From Deltaproteobacteria bacterium RBG_13_61_14 (GTDB lineage Bacteria > RBG-13-61-14), in assembly GCA_001797815.1 (NCBI GenBank), contig MGQK01000012.1:229-18365 (forward strand): a stretch of 18,137 nucleotides of DNA. Reading direction: 5' to 3'. Both the position numbers and the translations under genes were made by a program. Below the pieces are notes generated by a model. That model saw only the letters and a program-made list of their open reading frames with translations, was not told the DNA's origin and did not search any database. Numbering within the stretch: position 1 is the stretch's first letter; every line of letters starts with the position of its first letter. Below, piece after piece: positions 7,155-13,681 of the stretch.

Positions 7155-8168
7155 TTATTCAAATTGCAGCCTATTAGCCCAATCTATCACCTCGGCTATT
7201 ACCTTCTTGACTTCAGTAAGATTAATAACCGTAACGAAAGATGGCGTTATTGAAAAAAATGTTCTAAAATGAAACTCGATAGTTCTTTCTCGCTTGTACA
7301 TTGGAAGCCCTGTTTCAATACGGCTTAGGTCGTAATTCCCATGAGACGAATGAAATTTCTGCCATTTCCAATCTACCTGCGCAATACTGCTCGGGCACCG
7401 CAAAAGCAGCCTTTTACTAACGGTAGAAATCTTAATCAGTGGTAATCTTTCTTCGGACTGAGATTTAATTAGCCTTGAGTAAATACCAGGTTTGAGAATT
7501 CTTAGCTCTGCATTAGTTACCAGCAAAGGAACTAGAATGATCGCCGCTGCTGGATCACATTCTTTTGTGAACATTCTAAATCTTTCAATTGCAACGTAAT
7601 GCAAACAGTCTCGTAGCTGATGGAGACCTGTGCTAATAGTCGGTATCTTGGGATTATTCTTCATAGTTTTATTTATTGTATCAGACTCTTCTTGAAATCC
7701 TAATGTTGTTCCACGAACACACTTAGGTATTTGACCATGCGAAAGCTTGGCTAATTTAATTTTTTTAGGAAACTTTATAAGCTTATTTTCTTCTGAAAAA
7801 GGTAAATGGGGTTTTCTGTCTTGCCAAAGAAATGGGCGCCATTCGTCAAAAACAATTTGAGATAAGGAAGTGGAATCCGGCATAAAAAGCCAGATCAGTT
7901 TTTGAGGATCGCAATATTTAAATTCTATTAAAAAATATATTTGAATATGACCTGGATCAACGGGATCATGTTCAGAAGGCACACTGGCAGCAAAATCAAT
8001 GGAACGTTGAATGGGTATCAAGTTCTCATCTAAAGAGCTAAACCCATACTCTGGCTCGATCCAATCGGCTTTGAGTTCTGATATTAAAAAATCATAAACA
8101 GTCATTTCAAGCGGAATACCAGAGGCCATGATGGTCCTAGAATCCGAAAACTTAGATTTTCCTAACAT
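7155..8168 (-). CDS. Hypothetical protein with candidate PD-(D/E)xK nuclease motif, third gene of defence operon
   Basis: A 337-residue, AT-rich gene whose ATG lies four bases beyond the preceding stop codon, so it is surely cotranscribed. An internal ATG at 8129 (residue 14) is an alternative start. No family is recognised with confidence. The N-terminal quarter contains YDFLISELKADWIEPEYGF, then SIDFAAS (Asp58) and, about 24 residues on, FLIEFKY (Glu82, Lys84). That is the spacing and strand pattern of a PD-(D/E)xK nuclease core (Asp, then ExK), with Glu31 in the preceding helix. The remainder (ILVPLLVTNAELRIL at about 215-229) resembles the shell of a restriction-like fold, but this is inference. 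No signal peptide or membrane segment is seen. The AT-rich codon use is unlike flanking metabolic and pilus genes and suggests transfer. Confidence 0.8.
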   Translation of the reverse strand: MLGKSKFSDSRTIMASGIPLEMTVYDFLISELKADWIEPEYGFSSLDENLIPIQRSIDFAASVPSEHDPVDPGHIQIYFLIEFKYCDPQKLIWLFMPDSTSLSQIVFDEWRPFLWQDRKPHLPFSEENKLIKFPKKIKLAKLSHGQIPKCVRGTTLGFQEESDTINKTMKNNPKIPTISTGLHQLRDCLHYVAIERFRMFTKECDPAAAIILVPLLVTNAELRILKPGIYSRLIKSQSEERLPLIKISTVSKRLLLRCPSSIAQVDWKWQKFHSSHGNYDLSRIETGLPMYKRERTIEFHFRTFFSITPSFVTVINLTEVKKVIAEVIDWANRLQFE

Positions 8169-8172
8169 CCCG

Positions 8173-9054
8173 TCAAGCCTTATGAATTATGTTAGGTGTT
8201 GTCACCGATCTCTTTATGTTAATTAGTTTCTGTTCGAACATCCATTTTTTCAGGACTTTTGGAATTTCATTTTCGGCATTTTGTGGATTAAATTCTCTAT
8301 ATATTCTTCCTATTAAATCAGTTGTTAAATATTTAAGTGTTTTATCCTTTAGAAGGCATACCGGTTTATTAAGCGCCAGCATGTAGCCAACCTCAAGAGA
8401 TACATTGGGATTAATATCATCTTCATTAATTCTTTCAAATATTGCAATACCAAATCTGCATCCATGCATATAGGTTCGAATGTTGTTAAAAAGTTCGCTG
8501 GCATATTCTTTATCGTCCGCTCTCAATACTTTTATATTAAATAATTTGCAAGTATCCTTCACAGCTTGTATAACCTTTTTATGTATTGGTGTATTTTGAT
8601 ACTTCATCATTAAGAATGCACAATTGTCGCTTTCTCTGTGATCTTTATGAAATAGCTGTAGAAATGAAGATATTTCCGCCGGAACATCAATAAATACATT
8701 TTTATTGGAATCCAAAGAAGAAATAGTAAAACTTACAAAACGACACGTATGACCTGTAGGAAACTCTGGAGAAACTCTCGCTATACCTTGCAACCAGTTA
8801 ATATTTCCTAATATATTGAATGAGGTTCTAAGCTTATCCAGGTCGATAAGCCACTGCTGATAATTTATAGCGGTTAGCCATTCAATTCCCTCTTGTTTTA
8901 CTACATCTAAAATTATTGATAACATTTCTCTTTTATTCGTTATATCAGATTTAAAAAAAACAATATTGATTGCCTCTGAAGGCGAATCGTGATTGCCGCG
9001 AATATCATAATTGGGGCGATTATAGTAATCAATCTTTATATTAATGTTTATCAT
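8173..9054 (-). CDS. Protein with TIR-like / nucleoside deoxyribosyltransferase-like C-terminal domain, second gene of defence operon
   Basis: A 293-residue, strongly AT-rich gene whose ATG overlaps the stop of the restriction-modification gene (ATGA, 9051-9054). Residues 1-140 are not recognised. Residues 144-255 form a Rossmann-like domain: CAFLMMKYQNTPI, then NIKVLRADD (Asp180), IRTYMHGCRFGIAIFE, and NPNVSLEVGYMLAL with Glu221, followed by KPVCLLKD. The (F/V)MM, D, NPNV.(Y/L)E.G and KPV.LLKD order is characteristic of predicted nucleotide-binding TIR-like and nucleoside 2-deoxyribosyltransferase-like domains. Several of these cleave NAD or nucleotides in anti-phage systems. The unique N-terminal half could be a sensor or partner-binding part. 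NAD cleavage is inferred, not shown. Leakage of such an effector would be toxic, so activation by infection would be expected. Confidence 0.85.
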   Translation of the reverse strand: MININIKIDYYNRPNYDIRGNHDSPSEAINIVFFKSDITNKREMLSIILDVVKQEGIEWLTAINYQQWLIDLDKLRTSFNILGNINWLQGIARVSPEFPTGHTCRFVSFTISSLDSNKNVFIDVPAEISSFLQLFHKDHRESDNCAFLMMKYQNTPIHKKVIQAVKDTCKLFNIKVLRADDKEYASELFNNIRTYMHGCRFGIAIFERINEDDINPNVSLEVGYMLALNKPVCLLKDKTLKYLTTDLIGRIYREFNPQNAENEIPKVLKKWMFEQKLINIKRSVTTPNIIHKA

Positions 9055-12000
9055 TTCGGCTCCACTTTTAATGGGCTATTTTCAATTATATTGATTTCTT
9101 CCTCATTCAGACAATACAATTCATACACAAGCCGATCAATCTGGGCGGCCGTGGTAGAAATCTGCCGATCCAGGCTTTCCTTCTCATGCGCTGTTTTTAC
9201 CTCTGGCTTCTGCTTGTTCAATTTCAACATCGCTTCAACCAAATCATCAAACTGTTTGTAAAGAGTATGATCCTTAGAGTTTTTAATCTCCTGAATCGGA
9301 AGATTCTTTATAAACCGAGACTCGTAGCTGAAATAGCCGCCCCTCATGGTTGTCGCCGTCTGGCGGATAAACCACTCCAAGAGTTTGCTGTTCAGAAACC
9401 CCAAGACATACTGCCGCGAATACTCGGGCAATACCAGGATTCCATAGCCGCCTGCAACCCCTCCTGTAAAAAAGGTCTCACCAGTTTCATCTAAAGAAAA
9501 GGAAGAACGGGCGGCAAGATCGGGCGTAAAAATCTTAGGCAAGTGCATCACATCAAGAGCCTGATTTCTTCCATAGGCATACCAACTTTTACCACGCATC
9601 TTGCCTCTTTCACGGTTCTCCAAGTAGAGTTTATTATCAAGAAAATACTCCCATGTCAAGGGATAACGCGATTTCATGATTGTTTCCGGAATCAATCCCA
9701 TGGAACCTTCCGGTTGGCGCTCGTATGGAAAAAGGATCAAGCGGTTGGTATGGGACAAATAATAGGATTTGCTGTCTCCCCCTTTGATCAAAGGATGAAG
9801 CAGGTCCGGCTCCAGCCAATAGTCGGCCTCTTTTTCTTTGGAGTGGACTTTAACCTTTTTCTTCTCCCGTTTGATTTCTTCCACGATAAAGATTGCATCG
9901 GCGCTGGTCTTGAGGCCCTGAAAGATGCGACTGGTGACATGCTCAAGCCTAGTCGGCATCTTCTGTAAGCGTTCCAGTAAAGACGCGCCCGGACCGATGG
10001 CAAAGTTCCACTCATCTGACGTCAGAGTTGACGAAGAGACAATTCCTTCTATGGCTTTGCCGCTTCTGCGCCACTCGGGTAGATCGTCAACTTTCAATAC
10101 ATGGCACTGGTCCCGGCCGGATTTTTCCAGGAAAAGCAAACAGGTATAATTGCTGGCGCCTTCAAACACTTGTTGGTCCCCGAAATGGACCACCTCTGCC
10201 AGGTTCTTCCCCCTGGCCAGGTAGTCACGCAAAGGCTGGCCATATTTTGCATTAAAGAACTTGTGCGGGAGAATAAAGCCGAAGCATCCTTTGCTGGTTA
10301 AAAGTTTCAGGCTCTTCTCCACGAAGACGGCATATATATCGTAATTGCCCTTGCTCGCGGCGGCATAATGCCTTTTGAAGTATTTCGCATCTAATGGCGT
10401 TGACTCGCTCATGGTCTGAATTCGGATATACGGCGGATTCCCGATGACGACATCGAAGCCGGTCTTATGGTTCGCGGTTCCCGGTTCGCGGTTTCCCTTA
10501 ACACCTCTGCCCTCTGTGCTCTTTGTGTCTCGGTGGTGAAAAATTTCCGGAAATTCTTTGTCCCAATCAAAGGCATTGATGCGGAGAATTTCTTCCTGAT
10601 CGAACATGGCAATTTGCTGGCCCTGATAGAAGTCGGAGCCGATCAGGGAATTGCCGCATTTGATGTTGGCGGAGAGGTCGGGGAGGGCGCGTTGTTTGTA
10701 GAAGAGTTTCAACTGGTTGAGGGATTCTTCGGTCTCGCCTTCCAGGCATTTCAAGAGGAGCGAGAGCTTGGTGACTTCCACGGCCTGGGGGTCTATGTCA
10801 ACGCCGAAGATGTGATCGAGCAGGATGCGTTTGCGTTCGGCGGTGGTTAAGCGCCAGGCGCCGCCGGCGGCCTGATACAATGGTGCGCGGGTGTGGGCAC
10901 CCGCGCCCCTAAAGTCCGTTGCGCGGCTGAGGTCAGCCGCGCCCCGAAAGTCTTGACCATTTGATTTTTCTTCTTTCGTGCTCTTTTCGTGTGCTTCGTG
11001 GATATACTGATCGCGGTGCCAGTCGAGGAGATATTGATAAGCGCCGAGGAGGAAGGAGCCGGAGCCGCAGGCCGGATCCAAGATTCTTAATGGTTGCGCG
11101 TCTTGGGCGCGATGAATCGCGCCCCTACCTTTTTGTAGCCCACCCTTCGCGGCCTGGCGAAGGGTGGGGTTGCCTGACACCTGCTCGGGGGTTTTGCCCT
11201 CGAGCAATTTGCCAACGGTATTTTTGACGATGTAGTCCACGATATAAGTCGGCGTGTAGTAAACCCCGCCGGCTTTTTTGACCTCCGGCTTTTCCTCCAC
11301 CTTGGCCTGGTGGCCGGCGGTGAGGCGGATGACCTTGCCCAGGAATTGCTCATAGACCTGGCCCAGGATATCCGCGGGCAGCACCGAGAACTCATACGGG
11401 CTTTCCGGGTAATAGAGGCTCTTGAGGATTTCCTTGAGCACCTTGTCGTCCAGGACCAGGCCGGGCGTGAGGGTGTCCGGCTCGGGCCGGTCCTTTTCTT
11501 TTTTGAAGTGGAAGAGCCCGGAGTTGTAGCGGTCGTCGGCGTTGGCCAAGAGGTGAAAGAGGCGTTGGTAAACGCGCTCGCCGTTGTGCAAGGCCTGGAG
11601 CCGGCCGTATTGCTCGATGCCGCGGTCTTCGCAGATGCGCAGAAAGATGATGCGGTCGAGCGTGGCCTGGACCGCGAAGTTGAGCTGGCGGGTGTTGAGG
11701 CGGGGATTGCGGAGCGCGATATTTTTGGCCAGCTGGTCCCGCCAGGCCTCGATCTCCTGGAGGAAAGCGGAATCCACCTCCGCGGTGCCTTTCTTTTTGC
11801 GGGTGGTCTCGGCGAACTGGTCAAAGGAGCCTTTGAGCACGGCGTCCTTGGCAAAAATGTCGGCGATCTCGGACCAGCGCTCGAGGTATTCGGTATAGGC
11901 CAAATAGAGGATGCGGCCGGCGCTGGCCTTGTCGTTGGCCGCGGGCTTGATCCGGCAGTCATAGACCGCGAATTCCTCGAAGTCGGAGAGGACGGAGAGG

Positions 12001-12353
12001 GGGAGCTTGGCCGACCAGGCGTAGCGGCGGAGTTGGAAGGCGGGTTCGGGGTTGTGCTTGAGGTCCACCCCGGGCTTCTTGGCTTCGAGGAAAAATTTGC
12101 GGGCGCCGCCGATGCGGAAGCAATAGTCGGGCGCTTTGGTGACGCCGCCGACCTTGAGAGCGGCCTCGTGGACCACGTCTTTGTAGGGTTCGGCAAAGCC
12201 GGAGGCGTTGTGCACGTCCCAGCCCAGGGCGATGAAGAAGGGGTCGAGGAATTCGACGCGGAGCTGGGTCTCGTGGTAGCCGGGGGAGAGGTAGGCTTCG
12301 CGGTTGTGTTGGAAGCGGGCGATTAGGGAGGAGATTTCAGCCGGTGCGGTCAT
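9051..12353 (-). CDS. Type IIG-like restriction-modification protein (fused nuclease, N6-adenine methyltransferase and specificity domain)
   Basis: A 1100-residue single-chain restriction and modification enzyme. ATG 12353 has AAGG nine bases upstream and a promoter 24 bases further up. The TTG at 12404, which would add 17 residues, lies on that promoter's -35 hexamer and is rejected. An N-terminal nuclease core shows APDYCF (Asp76) and FLEAKKP (Glu90, Lys92). Methyltransferase motif I is ILDPACGSGSFL (424-435), with GVDIDPQAVEVTKLSLLL shortly after. Catalytic motif IV is IGNPPYIR (637-644), of the N6-adenine class. The C-terminal third (TTMRGGYFSYESRFIKNLPIQ near 1018-1038) is a TaqI-type specificity domain. 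It methylates self DNA at a short asymmetric site and cuts unmethylated DNA near it. Unusually, three linkers contain in-frame repeat sequences (see repeats). GC content falls from the 5' to the 3' half, hinting at a mosaic origin. Confidence 0.93.
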   Translation of the reverse strand: MTAPAEISSLIARFQHNREAYLSPGYHETQLRVEFLDPFFIALGWDVHNASGFAEPYKDVVHEAALKVGGVTKAPDYCFRIGGARKFFLEAKKPGVDLKHNPEPAFQLRRYAWSAKLPLSVLSDFEEFAVYDCRIKPAANDKASAGRILYLAYTEYLERWSEIADIFAKDAVLKGSFDQFAETTRKKKGTAEVDSAFLQEIEAWRDQLAKNIALRNPRLNTRQLNFAVQATLDRIIFLRICEDRGIEQYGRLQALHNGERVYQRLFHLLANADDRYNSGLFHFKKEKDRPEPDTLTPGLVLDDKVLKEILKSLYYPESPYEFSVLPADILGQVYEQFLGKVIRLTAGHQAKVEEKPEVKKAGGVYYTPTYIVDYIVKNTVGKLLEGKTPEQVSGNPTLRQAAKGGLQKGRGAIHRAQDAQPLRILDPACGSGSFLLGAYQYLLDWHRDQYIHEAHEKSTKEEKSNGQDFRGAADLSRATDFRGAGAHTRAPLYQAAGGAWRLTTAERKRILLDHIFGVDIDPQAVEVTKLSLLLKCLEGETEESLNQLKLFYKQRALPDLSANIKCGNSLIGSDFYQGQQIAMFDQEEILRINAFDWDKEFPEIFHHRDTKSTEGRGVKGNREPGTANHKTGFDVVIGNPPYIRIQTMSESTPLDAKYFKRHYAAASKGNYDIYAVFVEKSLKLLTSKGCFGFILPHKFFNAKYGQPLRDYLARGKNLAEVVHFGDQQVFEGASNYTCLLFLEKSGRDQCHVLKVDDLPEWRRSGKAIEGIVSSSTLTSDEWNFAIGPGASLLERLQKMPTRLEHVTSRIFQGLKTSADAIFIVEEIKREKKKVKVHSKEKEADYWLEPDLLHPLIKGGDSKSYYLSHTNRLILFPYERQPEGSMGLIPETIMKSRYPLTWEYFLDNKLYLENRERGKMRGKSWYAYGRNQALDVMHLPKIFTPDLAARSSFSLDETGETFFTGGVAGGYGILVLPEYSRQYVLGFLNSKLLEWFIRQTATTMRGGYFSYESRFIKNLPIQEIKNSKDHTLYKQFDDLVEAMLKLNKQKPEVKTAHEKESLDRQISTTAAQIDRLVYELYCLNEEEINIIENSPLKVEPK
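10469..10538. repeat. Repeat block read in frame inside the restriction-modification gene (third site)
   Basis: Two elements abut. 10469-10497 is a direct duplication, GGTTCGCGGTTCCC followed by GGTTCGCGGTTTCCC. 10501-10538 is a CTCTGTG-type array (CTCTGTGCTCTTTGTGTCTC) related to the hairpin at 6915-6996. On the minus strand they encode FHHRDTKSTEGRGVKGNREP and a short tail, immediately before the FDVVIGNPPY catalytic motif. In relatives I remember, the linker from FPEI to the GFD of this motif is only a few residues. Confidence 0.75.
10884..10955. repeat. Two tandem GC-rich palindromes encoding a 12-residue near-repeat (second site)
   Basis: Perfect palindromes lie at 10885-10906 (arms GCGCGGGTG and CACCCGCGC, 4-base loop) and 10921-10942 (arms GCGCGGCTGA and TCAGCCGCGC, 2-base loop). 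Each is followed by GCCCC(T/G)AAAGTC. Together they form two 36-base units in the restriction-modification gene and encode QDFRGAADLSRA followed by TDFRGAGAHTRA, a protein near-repeat produced by the DNA palindromes. Confidence 0.8.
10971..11003. repeat. CACGAA-type repeat block read in frame (second site)
   Basis: The minus strand reads ATCCACGAAGCACACGAAAA then GAGCACGAAAGAA, four CACGAA-like units. This is the same type as the inner arms of the intergenic hairpin at 5086-5174, including the leading ATCCACGAA. It encodes IHEAHEKSTKEE in the restriction-modification protein, directly beside the palindrome pair at 10884-10955. Confidence 0.75.
11105..11168. repeat. Two perfect GC-rich palindromes read in frame just before methyltransferase motif I (first site)
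   Basis: 11105-11124 has perfect 9-base arms GGGCGCGAT and ATCGCGCCC with a 2-base loop. 11139-11168 has perfect 12-base arms CCCACCCTTCGC and GCGAAGGGTGGG with a 6-base loop. On the minus strand they encode NPTLRQAAKGGLQ and KGRGAIHRAQDAQ, a stretch between the usual KTPEQVS and LRILDPACGSG segments where relatives I know have almost no linker. Confidence 0.8.
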
Positions 12354-12376
12354 GGCGGGTGGCCTTGGATGGCTCC

Positions 12377-12404
12377 ATACTATCTTGATTATTATTTCTG
12401 TCAA
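12377..12404 (-). promoter_or_regulatory. Sigma70-type promoter of the restriction-modification operon
   Basis: On the minus strand, TTGACA (12404-12399, perfect -35) is followed after 16 bases by TAGTAT (12382-12377, 4 of 6 match to the -10 consensus). The ATG at 12353 would lie about 17 bases after the expected transcription start. The -35 hexamer overlaps the alternative TTG start of the open frame, which argues against using that TTG. Confidence 0.6.
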
Positions 12405-12422
12405 GCAAACTTGTTAAGTTTT

Positions 12423-12443
12423 GGGGCCTGACCCCATGTTAAC
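12423..12443. repeat. GGGGTCAGGCCCC block, copy C of the GGGGTC repeat type
   Basis: The plus strand reads GGGGCCTGACCCCATGTTAAC; the reverse complement begins GTTAACATGGGGTCAG. It shares GGGGTCAG and the AACAT word with copies A and B but is otherwise divergent, and its 13-base core is nearly self-complementary. It lies between two divergent promoters (12377-12404 minus, 12451-12479 plus) and so could also be a regulatory site. Confidence 0.5.
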
Positions 12444-12450
12444 TAAAATC

Positions 12451-12479
12451 TTGACAAAAAGGGGATGGGCGGTGATACT
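12451..12479 (+). promoter_or_regulatory. Sigma70-type promoter upstream of the Ig-like lipoprotein gene
   Basis: TTGACA at 12451-12456 is followed after 17 bases by GATACT at 12474-12479, a 4 of 6 match to TATAAT. Transcription would start near 12486, leaving about an 80-base leader before ATG 12567. It is divergent from the defence-operon promoter, with the GGGGTCAGGCCCC block between them. Confidence 0.55.
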
Positions 12480-12566
12480 AAATGGAGAAGGCAGGATGGA
12501 AGGGCCATTTACGGGGGTAACGAGGAGGACGGAGGCGAGTTGGAAGCAGGAGCAAAGGAGCGAAAG

Positions 12567-13517
12567 ATGAAGAGGACGGGTTTTCAGGGAAGGGGTTTGT
12601 GGCTGCTGGTCCTGCTCGGGTCCCTGGTGGTCGTGGGGTGCAAAGGAGGGACGCCGGGTTTCACCCCGCGCCAGAACCGTCCGCCCGTCATCCGGCAATT
12701 GGAGATTCGGCCTGCGAACCCGGAGGCTGGCAGCGATGTGCGGGCCTTGGTCCGGTATAGCGACCCGGACCAGGACCAGGTGATGTTGGAATACCGGTGG
12801 TTGGTGGACGGGAAGGTGGTGCAGGAAGGGGGGAAGGAAAGCTTGCTGGGTTCGGAGGTGGCGGCGGGTTCGGAGATCGGGCTGATGGTGCGGGCGCGGG
12901 ACGCGGAGCATATCGGGGATTGGGTGCCGGCCAAGCCGGTCAAGGTGGAGGCGCCGGAAGTAAAGATCCTGAAAGCATGGATTGAGCCGACCGAGCCGAC
13001 CAAGAGCTCGACGCTGGAAGCGAAGGTGGACGCGGGGGATGAGGACGTGAGCTCGCTGGACCTGTATTACCGATGGTGGGTGAACGGGAAAGCGGTTGCA
13101 GATGTTTCGGAAGCGTATTTGGAGGGGGACTACTTTCATCACGGGGATCTGGTGGCAGTAGAGGTTTCCACGGACAGTGAATTCGGTTTGCGGCAGACCA
13201 AGGGTTCGGGAAGCGTGCAGATTCTGGATCAGATGCCCGAGATCAAAAGCTCGATGAGCTTTGAAAGGGACGGCATCCGCTTCCTCTATCAGATCGAAGC
13301 GGAGGACCCGGATGATGACCCGCTCACCTATGCTTTGGACAAAGGGCCGGCCGGGATGACCGTGGATCCCAAAACCGGGCTGGTGAGCTGGACCCCCAAC
13401 CAAGGGCAGGCGGGAACTTACGAGGTGCAGGTGAGCGTGAGTGACGGCGCCGGCGGCAAGCATAGCCAAATCGGAGAGGTCAGTCTGGAGTTCCAGAAGA
13501 CCAAGACCCGGCAGTGA
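12567..13517 (+). CDS. Lipoprotein with Ig-like/cadherin-like domains, next to the pilus operon
   Basis: A 316-residue lipoprotein. ATG 12567 follows AGGAG (12556-12560) at an ideal 6-base spacing, and starting there exposes a clean signal peptide: MKRTGFQGRG, a hydrophobic LWLLVLLGSLVVV, then G-Cys25 as the lipid-modified residue. The mature protein starts with a Pro-rich NRPPVI segment and repeats of Ig/fibronectin-like strands (IRPANPEAGSDVRALVRYSD, YRWLVDGK, LYYRWWVNGK). It ends in a putative Ig (He_PIG-like) domain with EAEDPDDDPLTYAL, GLVSWTPNQ and GTYEVQVSVSDGAGG. The two YRW(W/L)V(D/N)GK motifs suggest an internal duplication. Such proteins are exported to the periplasmic face of an envelope membrane. 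Its own promoter and terminator separate it from pilM, but the neighbourhood suggests a pilus or cell-surface role (inference). Confidence 0.85.
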   Translation: MKRTGFQGRGLWLLVLLGSLVVVGCKGGTPGFTPRQNRPPVIRQLEIRPANPEAGSDVRALVRYSDPDQDQVMLEYRWLVDGKVVQEGGKESLLGSEVAAGSEIGLMVRARDAEHIGDWVPAKPVKVEAPEVKILKAWIEPTEPTKSSTLEAKVDAGDEDVSSLDLYYRWWVNGKAVADVSEAYLEGDYFHHGDLVAVEVSTDSEFGLRQTKGSGSVQILDQMPEIKSSMSFERDGIRFLYQIEAEDPDDDPLTYALDKGPAGMTVDPKTGLVSWTPNQGQAGTYEVQVSVSDGAGGKHSQIGEVSLEFQKTKTRQ

Positions 13518-13542
13518 GGACTGTCCTTCCTCGCTCTTTTTT
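13514..13542 (+). terminator. Probable Rho-independent terminator after the lipoprotein gene
   Basis: A stem GTGAGGA (13514-13520) and TCCTCGC (13528-13534), with one T-G wobble and a 7-base loop, is followed by TCTTTTTT. The stop codon TGA lies within the 5' arm. The stem is short, so termination may be partial. Confidence 0.55.
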
Positions 13543-13628
13543 GTTATTTTCGCAACTTTTTTGACTTGCCAGGCCCCCCTGGTCTTTCCCCAATATTTGG
13601 TATAAGCTGGTTTTTAATCTACTATATA

Positions 13629-13646
13629 TATGCTAAGTTTAGCATA
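13629..13646. promoter_or_regulatory. Perfect 18-base palindrome, candidate operator upstream of the XRE-pilM region
   Basis: TATGCTAA (13629-13636), a 2-base GT spacer and TTAGCATA (13639-13646) form a perfect inverted repeat in an AT-rich island about 60 bases upstream of the extended -10 element. The size and symmetry suit a dimeric helix-turn-helix regulator, possibly the small XRE protein encoded just downstream. Confidence 0.5.
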
Positions 13647-13681
13647 ATTTATGGAAACTTTAGGTTATTGGAAGAAAATTC

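Noticed and set aside
11310-12326. Long plus-strand open frame opposite the restriction-modification gene
   Set aside because: Antisense shadow of a conserved coding region in GC-rich DNA; its Val/Glu/Gly-rich product has no recognisable domain or ribosome site.
12354-12404. TTG start at 12404 adding 17 residues to the restriction-modification protein
   Set aside because: The TTG is part of a perfect TTGACA -35 box, has no ribosome site, and the ATG at 12353 has AAGG upstream; the added residues do not look like family sequence.
12414-13469. Minus-strand open frame opposite the lipoprotein gene
   Set aside because: His/Pro/Arg-rich shadow; the plus strand has a signal peptide, lipobox and Ig-like motifs.
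13569-13582. CCAGG-CCCC-CCTGG stem after the lipoprotein gene
   Set aside because: No T-run follows; the stem at 13514-13534 is the better terminator candidate.
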